DNA of 14,366 bases from SAT2750 sp964476375 (lineage in GTDB: Bacteria; Planctomycetota; Planctomycetia; Pirellulales; Pirellulaceae): positions 1 through 14,366 of the forward strand of contig CAYYZW010000073.1 in assembly GCA_964476375.1 (NCBI GenBank), in the 5' to 3' direction. Within the stretch, counting starts at the first letter, position 1; every line of letters begins with the position of its first letter. The position numbers were made by a program, and so were the translations under genes. This document shows positions 1 through 6,763 of this stretch, in pieces. Below the pieces are notes generated by a model. That model ran no database searches, had not been told where the DNA came from, and saw only the letters and a list, made by a program, of their open reading frames with translations.

Positions 1-135
1 GCCCCCACTCCTATTATGTCCCGCGGTGGAGATTTTTTAGCGGTCCTGGGCCGGATGGCCGGGGAAGACAAGCGGCTGAGGCTCTTGCTCCCCGAGAGCG
101 TGAAGACGGTCGTGATGGAGATGGTGGGGGGTTAG
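1..135 (+). CDS. C-terminal end of an unrecognised protein (5' end outside window)
   Basis: The frame is open from the first base and ends at TAG (133-135), giving the last 44 residues of a protein. They include RGGDFLAVLGRMAGEDKR and LLPESVKTVVMEMVGG, a charged then amphipathic stretch that looks like a real helical C-terminus. I do not recognise the family. The gene converges on the minus-strand DUF4352 fragment, with only 30 bases between the two stops and no clear terminator hairpin in the gap. It lies in the lower-GC stretch that I read as a decayed integrated element, so it may be element cargo. Because the fragment is short, coding status rests mainly on the frame staying open to the window edge and on the non-random look of the peptide. 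Confidence 0.5.
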   Translation, partial: APTPIMSRGGDFLAVLGRMAGEDKRLRLLLPESVKTVVMEMVGG

Positions 136-165
136 TCAGTGAAGATTAAAAAAAGAGCGTCATTC

Positions 166-438
166 CTAGAGAAATAGCCCCGAGACTTTAAGCATGTAAT
201 CCCTACCTTTGGAGACATCGAAAACGATGATACCCTGCTTACTGACGTCAGGATTCAAAGTCTTAAGTGCATCGATACTGCCTTCAACTGACCAAGCGTT
301 GCTCGATCGCTGGTATTCTTTCCCCGAGAGGTCTACCAGATTAAATGGCGGCACTATGCGAGCCTTTCCTTGGCGGCCGTCGTCGAGGCGGTTCTTTGTC
401 GGTGCTGTTGTGGTACTCTTGTTCACGGTGTATTTCAC
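166..438 (-). pseudogene. DUF4352 (telokin-like) domain protein, truncated and probably frameshifted
   Basis: The peptide carries the second half of a DUF4352-type immunoglobulin-like domain: KARIVPPFNLVD, then GKEY, then a W..EGSI...L..LNPDVSKQG block, then IIVFDV and Y.LKVSG near the C-terminus. The domain normally spans about 110-120 residues and is usually exported or a lipoprotein. Here the frame opens only from a weak GTG at 438 with no convincing Shine-Dalgarno and no signal peptide. A second minus-strand frame (506 down to a TGA at 435-437) encodes VKKMQVFKVHQPVRAG, which would fit the missing upstream strand of the same domain. That points to a frameshift or small deletion near 435-447, with the true 5' end lost under the start of the phosphodiesterase gene. 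The original function is unknown. The alternative is a genuine short protein starting at 438. Confidence 0.55.
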
Positions 439-530
439 CCTGCCCTTACGGGCTGATGAACCTTGAACACCTGCATCTTCTTCACATCAGCAGAACACAA
501 CTTCCGTCAATCCCTCCAGGACAAACCGGC

Positions 531-1931
531 ATGCATAGCAGTTATCGTTGGTACCTCTGTCTGACAGTCGCAATCACGGCCTCTCTAAACACTCTGTCTG
601 TCGCTCAGTCAACCGATGCTGAACGGCATGTGGTTGTCATCAGCATCGACGGGTTTGCAGCATACCTTGTTGACGATCCCAAAGTCCCGTTGCCAACTAT
701 TCGTCGACTCGCGCGCGGGGGCTGTCTCATTGAGGGCGGGATGAAAGTCTCAGACCCTGCTGTGACCTGGCCCAATCACACTACTCTGGTGACAGGCATG
801 AAGCCTGGTCGACATGGCGTCCTTGCGAATGGAGTTCTGGTGCGCGGCGGGATTGGAATGCCAGTGAAGATTGATTCCCATCGTGACCAGAGAGATCTCG
901 TGAAAGTTCCCACCGTGGCGGATGTGGCTCATGCTGCTGGGCTCAGGACTGCGGAAGTGAACTGGCCATGTACTCGGAATTCACAGTCATTCGACGACCA
1001 ATTCCCTGATGTCCCCAATGCTCTGGACTACACGACGCCGCGATTGCGGACAGAACTCATCAAGAAGGGGCTCTTACAGGACGAGACACACGCCTCATTT
1101 CGTAAATCCAGTGTCGTCGGTTTGGACTATGTCTGGACTGAAGCAGCTTGCCATTTAATTCGCGAACGCAAACCACACCTGACGCTCGTGCATCTCCTGA
1201 ATAACGATGCGACGCATCACAGGCGGGGAGCACAATCACAAGCGGGCTACACCGCCAATGCGTATGCCGACATGTGCGTGTCTAGGATTATCGACGCAAT
1301 CGATGACGCTGGAATCCGTGAACGCACCACGATCATCTTGGTCGCCGATCACGGCTTCACCCTCACGCCCAAAGCGATTCGACCGAATGTCCTGTTGCGA
1401 AAAGCGGAGTTATTGACGGTCGAGAACGAAAAGCTGGCGCAGGCACAAGTGCACGTGATTCCGGAGGGTGGCATTGGCCTCGTGTACTGCACCAATCCAA
1501 CAACAGCTCCGCGGGATTCTGCCGACTTCAGGAAAATGTTTCTGGGGAAGGAAGGCGTTGCCGACGTTCTGCTGCCAGATCGCTTCAATGAAGTCGGTTT
1601 CCCACACCCACGTGAATACGAGCAGGCCCCAAACGCCATTCTGGTTGCAGAAGATGGATATGCCGTCTCAGGGTCCGTGACCGGAGAGACCCTTGTCGCA
1701 ACTTACGAAGAGGCGCGAACGTCACTCGGTTCTCACGGATTCCTGGCGAAACTCCCCACGATGAATGCGATGTGCATCCTCTCCGGCGCTGGCATTCGAT
1801 CAGGTATTAAACTGCCAGGAGTAGACAACACCGTCATCGCTCCCACAATCGCCAAGCTGCTGAGAGTTGAGTACCCCGACGCCGACGGCAAGCCACTGCT
1901 GGATGCGTTACGCACGTCACCCGATCAATAA
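531..1931 (+). CDS. Exported NPP-type phosphodiesterase (alkaline phosphatase superfamily)
   Basis: A 466-residue protein of the type I phosphodiesterase/nucleotide pyrophosphatase family, which hydrolyses phosphodiester or phosphomonoester bonds with two metal ions. The visible active-site set is complete: Asp40 (SIDGF), the Thr79 nucleophile in TWPNHTTLVTG, Asp226 with His229/His230 (NNDATHH), Asp273-His274 (ADHGF) and His402 (LGSHGF). The ATG at 531 is chosen over upstream starts because it has AGGA at 518-521 and opens a signal peptide (RWYLCLTVAITASL, cleavage near VAQS), so the protein probably acts in the periplasm. The frame is open further upstream to 345, but that extension has no signal sequence and overlaps the DUF4352 remnant. 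The gene is less GC-rich than the genes after 2400 and lies between element remnants, so it may be acquired cargo. The substrate cannot be read from sequence. Confidence 0.85.
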   Translation: MHSSYRWYLCLTVAITASLNTLSVAQSTDAERHVVVISIDGFAAYLVDDPKVPLPTIRRLARGGCLIEGGMKVSDPAVTWPNHTTLVTGMKPGRHGVLANGVLVRGGIGMPVKIDSHRDQRDLVKVPTVADVAHAAGLRTAEVNWPCTRNSQSFDDQFPDVPNALDYTTPRLRTELIKKGLLQDETHASFRKSSVVGLDYVWTEAACHLIRERKPHLTLVHLLNNDATHHRRGAQSQAGYTANAYADMCVSRIIDAIDDAGIRERTTIILVADHGFTLTPKAIRPNVLLRKAELLTVENEKLAQAQVHVIPEGGIGLVYCTNPTTAPRDSADFRKMFLGKEGVADVLLPDRFNEVGFPHPREYEQAPNAILVAEDGYAVSGSVTGETLVATYEEARTSLGSHGFLAKLPTMNAMCILSGAGIRSGIKLPGVDNTVIAPTIAKLLRVEYPDADGKPLLDALRTSPDQ

Positions 1932-1947
1932 ATCGCAGATTCAATAG

Positions 1948-2076
1948 TCGTGCGAGCACTCAAAATTGTCCGGTGACTGTCTGGGGAATACACCGAGGGT
2001 GGCGCACAAGCACTACCTGACCCTAACGGACGAGGACTTCGACGCGGCGGTCGAAAGCGAAACTGGGGACTGGTAA
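1948..2076 (+). pseudogene. C-terminal remnant of a tyrosine recombinase (integrase)
   Basis: After an in-frame TAG (1945-1947) the frame is open to TAA at 2074-2076. It encodes GNTPRVAHKHYL followed by TLTDEDFDAAV, the signature tail of phage-type integrases (usually W.GHS..VA..HY, then TDEDF). The catalytic nucleophile would be the Tyr encoded at 2014-2016. Similarity begins around 1972. The core-binding domain and the Arg, His and other catalytic residues are absent, and the preceding 40 bases do not fit the family, so this is a truncated relic and cannot be active. It ends 136 bases from the 3' end of a tRNA-Ala gene, which is where integrase genes of tRNA-targeting elements normally lie. 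The sequence after the stop (2077-2147) shows nothing I can assign. Confidence 0.72.
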
Positions 2077-2147
2077 AATGACCGACGTAAAGCAACGCAG
2101 CACGTGCGTGCAAGGGGCCGCAGGGAGTCGCAAGCCGATTTACCCGC

Positions 2148-2177
2148 GCCAAAGCAAACCCCGGTTTTGCCGGGGTC
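2148..2177 (-). terminator. Rho-independent-type terminator of tRNA-Ala
   Basis: ACCCCGG and CCGGGGT (2158-2164 and 2170-2176) form a perfect 7-bp stem with a 5-base loop. Read on the minus strand it is followed by TTTGCTTT. It lies about 37 bases beyond the tRNA 3' end, so the likely role is ending the tRNA transcript. The T-run is interrupted, which lowers confidence slightly. Confidence 0.6.
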
Positions 2178-2212
2178 TGCTGCATCCTGCGGCTTGCTGC
2201 CACAGGGAAAAG

Positions 2213-2285
2213 TGGAGGATAGGGGACTCGAACCCCTGACCTTCTGGCTGCCAGCCAGACGCTCTCCCAACTGAGCTAATCCCCC
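2213..2285 (-). tRNA. tRNA-Ala (anticodon GGC)
   Basis: A full 73-base cloverleaf can be drawn on the minus strand. The acceptor stem GGGGGAT pairs with ATCCTCC (one G-U), with discriminator A. The D-stem is GCTC/GAGC with loop AGTTGGGA. The anticodon stem is TCTGG/CCAGA with loop CTGGCAG, giving anticodon GGC, which reads GCC (Ala). The T-stem is AGGGG/CCCCT with loop TTCGAGT. CCA is not encoded; the next bases are CTT. The 3' end faces the integrase relic, so the T-arm and acceptor half is the probable attachment core of an old integrated element. All stems are intact, so integration seems to have left the gene functional. Confidence 0.95.
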
Positions 2286-2352
2286 AACTGCTGAGATGCC
2301 GAAACAACCAGAAGCAGCTGTTTCTTTCCGTCCCGGCACCCCCTGCTCCTGC

Positions 2353-2381
2353 ACACTATCAACGGCCCCACGGATTGTCAA
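2353..2381 (-). promoter_or_regulatory. Putative sigma-70-like promoter of tRNA-Ala
   Basis: On the minus strand a consensus TTGACA (2381-2376) is followed, after 17 bases, by TAGTGT (2358-2353), a weaker -10 box. Transcription would start near 2346, about 60 bases before the mature tRNA 5' end. The stretch 2286-2438 shows no other gene. Confidence 0.5.
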
Positions 2382-2438
2382 CCGAGCCTCCCCGCCCGGC
2401 CAGGCCCGCTGTGAACCCACCCACCGGCACCCAGAACC

Positions 2439-3479
2439 ATGAACTCGAAACACCGAAAACTGGTCGTCGGATGTGCCAAGTTCGCCGTCTCCTTCGCTAT
2501 CCTGGCTTTCCTGTTTCATCGCGCCCGCCAGGATGACAGCTTCTCCGACCTTGCCGGCCAACCCAAGGACTGGCCCATCCTGGCAGCCGCGCTGGCCCTC
2601 GGCCTGACCGCCATCCTGACCACCATGCTCCGCTGGTACGGGCTGGTGCGGGCACTCGATCTCCCCTTCCGCATCCGCGATGCTTTCCGCCTTGGTTTCA
2701 TCGGTTACTTTTTCAGCTTCCTGACCCTGGGCGTGATGGGGGGCGACACGCTCAAGGCAATCTTTATCGCCCGCGAACAGCCCGACAAGAAAACCGAGGC
2801 GGTTGCCAGCGTGATCCTCGACCGCGTGATCGGACTCTACGCGCTCTGCGTGATGGCCGCTGTCGCTTTCTGGCTTGTGGAATTCCCCGATGCCGCCGGC
2901 CAGGCTGGTGCCGACCTGGAAACGCTCAGGAACACCGGCCGGACCGTGTTTGCCATCTGCTTTGCGATGGGGGGTGTTTTCCTGGCCATGCTCGTCGTCC
3001 CCGCCCTCACCGGCCCGGGAATGCAGCGGCAACTGGGCCGCCTGCCACTGGTCGGCCGCACGCTCGGACGGCTGACCGCCGCGGCGGCACTCTACCGCCG
3101 ACGGGCACCGATCGTGGCAGGCATGTTCCTGCTCTCGCTGGTGACCCACTTCTGTTTCTCCTCCTGCGTCTACCTGGTGGCCCAGGGCCTGAATCACCCG
3201 CACCCCTCCTTTGAACTGCATTTTGCCGTCGTGCCGATTGCCAACGTGATCGGATCGCTGCCGCTGCCGGGAGGACTGGGAGGATTTGAGATCGCCGTCT
3301 ACACCCTCTACAAGACCCTCGCCCCGGCCATCGGCATGAACGCCAGCCATGGTTTCGTGGTAGCCCTCGGCTACCGCATCATCACCCTGGTGATCGCGGG
3401 GATTGGCGTGGTCGTCTACCTGCTCAGCCGCAGGGATATCAAGCGATTGATGGACCAGGGCCCACCGGACATCGCCTGA
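2439..3479 (+). CDS. YbhN/UPF0104-type membrane protein (lysylphosphatidylglycerol synthase TM region family)
   Basis: A 346-residue integral membrane protein with about eight hydrophobic segments (roughly residues 8-26, 44-66, 84-100, 122-147, 170-190, 224-247, 260-280 and 303-329). It carries the family's conserved motifs: GGDTLKA around Asp103, LDRVIGL at Asp128-Arg129, and PGGLGGFE ending at Glu284. The family (PF03706) includes the flippase part of MprF, but most stand-alone members, like this one, have no synthase domain and no assigned substrate. A role in moving or modifying membrane lipids is only an inference. The ATG at 2439 gives a short basic N-terminus before the first helix. 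I see no clear Shine-Dalgarno, which is not unusual in planctomycetes. It is followed by a 122-base gap before the haem-binding protein gene. Confidence 0.88.
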   Translation: MNSKHRKLVVGCAKFAVSFAILAFLFHRARQDDSFSDLAGQPKDWPILAAALALGLTAILTTMLRWYGLVRALDLPFRIRDAFRLGFIGYFFSFLTLGVMGGDTLKAIFIAREQPDKKTEAVASVILDRVIGLYALCVMAAVAFWLVEFPDAAGQAGADLETLRNTGRTVFAICFAMGGVFLAMLVVPALTGPGMQRQLGRLPLVGRTLGRLTAAAALYRRRAPIVAGMFLLSLVTHFCFSSCVYLVAQGLNHPHPSFELHFAVVPIANVIGSLPLPGGLGGFEIAVYTLYKTLAPAIGMNASHGFVVALGYRIITLVIAGIGVVVYLLSRRDIKRLMDQGPPDIA

Positions 3480-3503
3480 CCCATTTCGCCCCCGCTCTCT
3501 GAC

Positions 3504-3532
3504 TTCTAACCTGCCCCGGCGTTCTCTATACT
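3504..3532 (+). promoter_or_regulatory. Possible promoter of the haem-binding protein gene
   Basis: TATACT at 3527-3532 is a good -10 box. The element 17 bases upstream, TTCTAA (3504-3509), is a weak -35. The predicted start near 3539 leaves a leader of about 60 bases before the ATG at 3602. This is the only plausible promoter I see in the 122-base gap. Confidence 0.33.
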
Positions 3533-3601
3533 GGCACTCCAGTACTGGGCACCTCCTGCCCGCTTGGGTACTGAAAAGCCCCCTGTTGGAGTCCGCCTCG
3601 C

Positions 3602-6600
3602 ATGCGCATCGCTCGATTTTTAACCCTGCTCGTGTTGCTCCTCACCCTCTCCCTGGCCAGTTCCCTGCGATCGCAGCAGGTCGGTACCCAGGAGCCTACG
3701 ATCGCCCCCTCCCGCGTGGCCGGCCAGGACGCCGAGCCGGCAGCGGAACCGACCAAGAAACCTGCCACGCTCGACATTAACAAGGGACCCGCGGCTATCT
3801 GGATCTGGGGTAAAAAAGGCGCCGGGGCCAACGATTCTTTCCTCTTTCGCCGCAGCTTCCAGGCCAACTCGACCGCTGCCCTGCTGGTCGCCTCCTGCGA
3901 TAACCAGATGGTCATCAAGATCAACGGCAAGCGGGTTATCTCCCACGGCAGCTGGGAAACCCCCGTCCGTATCGATGTTCAGAAATTCCTCGTGGCGGGC
4001 AAGAACGAACTGGTCGTCGAGGGAGCCAACGCCGGCGGGCCGGCCGGCATGATCCTCAAGCTGGCGATGAAGAAGGCGGACGGCTCGGTCGATTACCTGG
4101 TCACCAACAAGCAGTGGACCGCCGCCGTCACGGCCGACAGCGATCCGGTCGCGGCCGTGGAACTGGGGCCGCTGGGAAGTAGCCCCTGGGGGAACGTCTT
4201 CGCCGCCTCCACGGTGGCCGGTAGTGAAAGGGGAGTCTTCCAGGTCCTGCCCGGCTTCCAGGTCGAACTCCTTTACACGGTTCCCAAGAACGAGCAGGGA
4301 TCGTGGGTCTCGATCGCGTTTGACGACAAGGGCCGGCTGATTGCCAGTGACCAGGGGAACAAGGGACTTTACCGGCTCACGCTGCCCGGCATCGGCAGCA
4401 CCGAACCAACCCGTGTCGAGAAGCTCAAGCTCAACATCAGCAGTTCCCAGGGCATGCTGCATGCCCTGGGCAGCCTTTTCATCTCGGTCAATGGTGGGCC
4501 CGGAAGCGGCCTCTACCGGGCACGTGACACCAACGGTGACGACCAGTACGACGAGCTCAAGCTGCTGAGAAAACTCAACGGAGGCGGCGAGCACGGGCCC
4601 CACGCGGTGCGGCTTGGCCCGGACGGACAATCGATCTACGTGATCGCCGGCAACCACACCAACCCGCCGGAGTTCGACTCCAGCCGGCTTCCGAGTAACT
4701 GGGGCGAGGATCTTCTGCTCCCTCGCCAGTGGGATGCCAACGGCCACGCCCGTGGCAAGCTGGCCCCGGGCGGCTGGATCGCCCGCACCGACGCCGATGG
4801 AAAGACCTGGGAGATGGTCAGCAGCGGTTACCGCAACCCCTACGACATGGATTTCAGTCCCGAGGGGGAACTGTTTGCCTACGATGCCGACATGGAATGG
4901 GACCAGGGCTCCCCCTGGTACCGCCCCACGCGGCTCTGCCATGTCACCAGCGGCAGCGAGTTCGGCTGGCGCAGCGGCACCGGCAAGTGGCCTACCTACT
5001 ACGCCGACAGCCTGCCGCCGGTGGTCAACATCGGTCACGGCTCCCCGGTCGGGGTGACCTTCGGCACCGGGGCCCGATTCCCGGCCAGGTACCAGCGGGC
5101 CATTTACCTGCTCGACTGGACCTTCGGCACGATGTATGCCATCCATCTCACGCCCCAGGGGAGCAGCTACGTGGGGACCAAGGAAGAGTTCGTCGCCCGC
5201 ACGCCGCTTCCCCTCACCGATGCCGAGATCGGACCCGACGGGGCACTCTACTTCACCATCGGCGGCCGCGGGGCGCAGTCGGAACTTTACCGGGTCACCT
5301 ACGTCGGCAAGGAATCAACCGCGCCGGTCAAAAAGGCCACGGACAAGCTGGCGGATCTCCGCACACTCCGCCGCAGCCTGGAACAGTACCATGGCCGGCC
5401 GAACCCCGCCGCCGTGGCACCGGCTCTTGAGCATCTTGGCCACGCGGACCGGCACATTCGCTATGCCGCCCGACTGGCCCTGGAAGCCCAGCCGGTGACC
5501 GCCTGGCAGAAGCAGGTACTCTCCGCCTCGGATCCGACTGCCCGTATTACCGGCCTGATCGGCCTGGCCCGGCAAGGCACCCCCCCCCTGCAGGACCCGA
5601 TCATGGCGGCACTCCTGGAACTGGATTTCGACCAGCTCTCCAATGACGACAGGCTGGCCATGCTGCGGGCCTATGCCCTCACCTTCATCCGCCAGGGCAA
5701 GCCCCCGGTTGACCAGGTCGCGCTGGTCCTCGAGCAACTGGACGACCGCTTCCCCGCCAAGGACACCCTGCTGAACAATGAGCTGAGCCGCCTGCTGGTC
5801 TACCTCGACTCGCCCACCGTGATCACCAAGACCCTGGCCCTGATGCAACAGGACCAGGCCGAGATCGAGGACAACCTGGGCGACTTACTCACCAGGAACC
5901 GGGGGTATGGCGGCACGCTCGCCAAGATGCTGGCCAACCACCCGGACCTGCAGAAGATCCATTACGCCCTCGTGCTTCGCAACATGCGTTACGGCTGGAC
6001 CCTCGATCAGCGGAAGGTCTACTTCGAGTGGTTCAACGAGGCACTCCAGCGCAGCGGTGGCTCCAGTTACCAGGGATTCATTAACAACATACGCACCGAG
6101 GCGCTGGCCAATGTCTCGGAGGCAGAAAAGAAAGCGCTCGCCTCGACCGTGATCGCTCCGCCGCCGGAACCGGAAGCCCTGCCCAAGCCCAAGGGACCCG
6201 GCCACAAGTGGGAACTGGGAGAGGTGGCCGCCCTGGCGACAAGCGGCCTTACGGCACGCGATTTTAACAATGGCAAGGTGATGTTTGCCGCCGCGCAGTG
6301 CGCGTCGTGTCACCGGTTCGACGGCGCCGGGGGCGCCACCGGGCCGGACCTGAGCAATGTCGCCGGCCGCTTTAGCATCAAGGACCTGTCCGAGTCCCTG
6401 GTTGTTCCCAGCAAGGTTGTCTCGGACCAGTACCGTGGATCCGTGATCCTGACCAACAGCGGCACACTCATCGCCGGTCGCGTGGTCAGCGAACAGGAGG
6501 GGATCCTTACCGTCGTGACCGATCCATTTGATGCCACGAGAATCATCAAGATCAAGAAAGACGACATCGACCAGATACGCCCCTCACCGACATCCTTGAT

Positions 6601-6703
6601 GCCCGAAAACCTGCTCGACAAGCTCAACAAGGACGAGGTGCTGGACCTGATCGCTTACATACTCTCGCGAGGCAACCCCAATGGCCGGATGTTCCAGCCC
6701 TAG
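3602..6703 (+). CDS. Exported multidomain PVC-type haem-binding (cytochrome c) dehydrogenase-like protein
   Basis: A 1033-residue protein. A signal peptide (residues 1-25, LLVLLLTLSLASS) leads into a beta-rich, galactose-binding-like domain (about 55-180; AIWIWG, FRRSF, VIKINGKRV). Next comes a six-bladed-propeller-like, L-sorbosone/glucose-dehydrogenase type region (about 215-575; LPGFQVELLY, then GEHGPHAVRLGPDG, YRNPYDMDFSPEG and DAEIGPDGALYF). A helical, HEAT-like region follows (about 590-860). The C-terminal domain (about 885-1033) is of the Pirellula/Verrucomicrobium haem-binding type: CASCH at 900-904 attaches haem c, and Met1000 in SLMPENLL is the likely distal ligand. The family is abundant in planctomycetes and is thought to oxidise sugar-like compounds in the periplasm, with electrons leaving through the haem. 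The substrate is unknown. A sulfatase gene follows 60 bases downstream, which fits polysaccharide use. Confidence 0.9.
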   Translation: MRIARFLTLLVLLLTLSLASSLRSQQVGTQEPTIAPSRVAGQDAEPAAEPTKKPATLDINKGPAAIWIWGKKGAGANDSFLFRRSFQANSTAALLVASCDNQMVIKINGKRVISHGSWETPVRIDVQKFLVAGKNELVVEGANAGGPAGMILKLAMKKADGSVDYLVTNKQWTAAVTADSDPVAAVELGPLGSSPWGNVFAASTVAGSERGVFQVLPGFQVELLYTVPKNEQGSWVSIAFDDKGRLIASDQGNKGLYRLTLPGIGSTEPTRVEKLKLNISSSQGMLHALGSLFISVNGGPGSGLYRARDTNGDDQYDELKLLRKLNGGGEHGPHAVRLGPDGQSIYVIAGNHTNPPEFDSSRLPSNWGEDLLLPRQWDANGHARGKLAPGGWIARTDADGKTWEMVSSGYRNPYDMDFSPEGELFAYDADMEWDQGSPWYRPTRLCHVTSGSEFGWRSGTGKWPTYYADSLPPVVNIGHGSPVGVTFGTGARFPARYQRAIYLLDWTFGTMYAIHLTPQGSSYVGTKEEFVARTPLPLTDAEIGPDGALYFTIGGRGAQSELYRVTYVGKESTAPVKKATDKLADLRTLRRSLEQYHGRPNPAAVAPALEHLGHADRHIRYAARLALEAQPVTAWQKQVLSASDPTARITGLIGLARQGTPPLQDPIMAALLELDFDQLSNDDRLAMLRAYALTFIRQGKPPVDQVALVLEQLDDRFPAKDTLLNNELSRLLVYLDSPTVITKTLALMQQDQAEIEDNLGDLLTRNRGYGGTLAKMLANHPDLQKIHYALVLRNMRYGWTLDQRKVYFEWFNEALQRSGGSSYQGFINNIRTEALANVSEAEKKALASTVIAPPPEPEALPKPKGPGHKWELGEVAALATSGLTARDFNNGKVMFAAAQCASCHRFDGAGGATGPDLSNVAGRFSIKDLSESLVVPSKVVSDQYRGSVILTNSGTLIAGRVVSEQEGILTVVTDPFDATRIIKIKKDDIDQIRPSPTSLMPENLLDKLNKDEVLDLIAYILSRGNPNGRMFQP

Positions 6704-6763
6704 TTCGCCCCCCGCAGACCCCTGGCCCGGCAGCCGCCACGATAACGACTGAGGAGACAGGCA

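Noticed and set aside
345..530. N-terminal extension of the phosphodiesterase to an upstream ATG
   Set aside because: The extension hides the signal peptide internally and overlaps the DUF4352 remnant. The ATG at 531 has a Shine-Dalgarno and a signal peptide right after it.
2013..3350. Long minus-strand open frame (445 codons) opposite the membrane protein gene
   Set aside because: It runs through the tRNA-Ala gene and the terminator, and its peptide contains the typical translated-tRNA string LAQLGERLAGSQKVRGSSP. It is a high-GC shadow.
3620..5146. Long minus-strand open frame (508 codons) opposite the haem-binding protein gene
   Set aside because: Composition is rich in Gly, Val, Asp and Arg with no domain motif, as expected antisense to a GC-rich gene. 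The plus-strand gene has clear motifs throughout.
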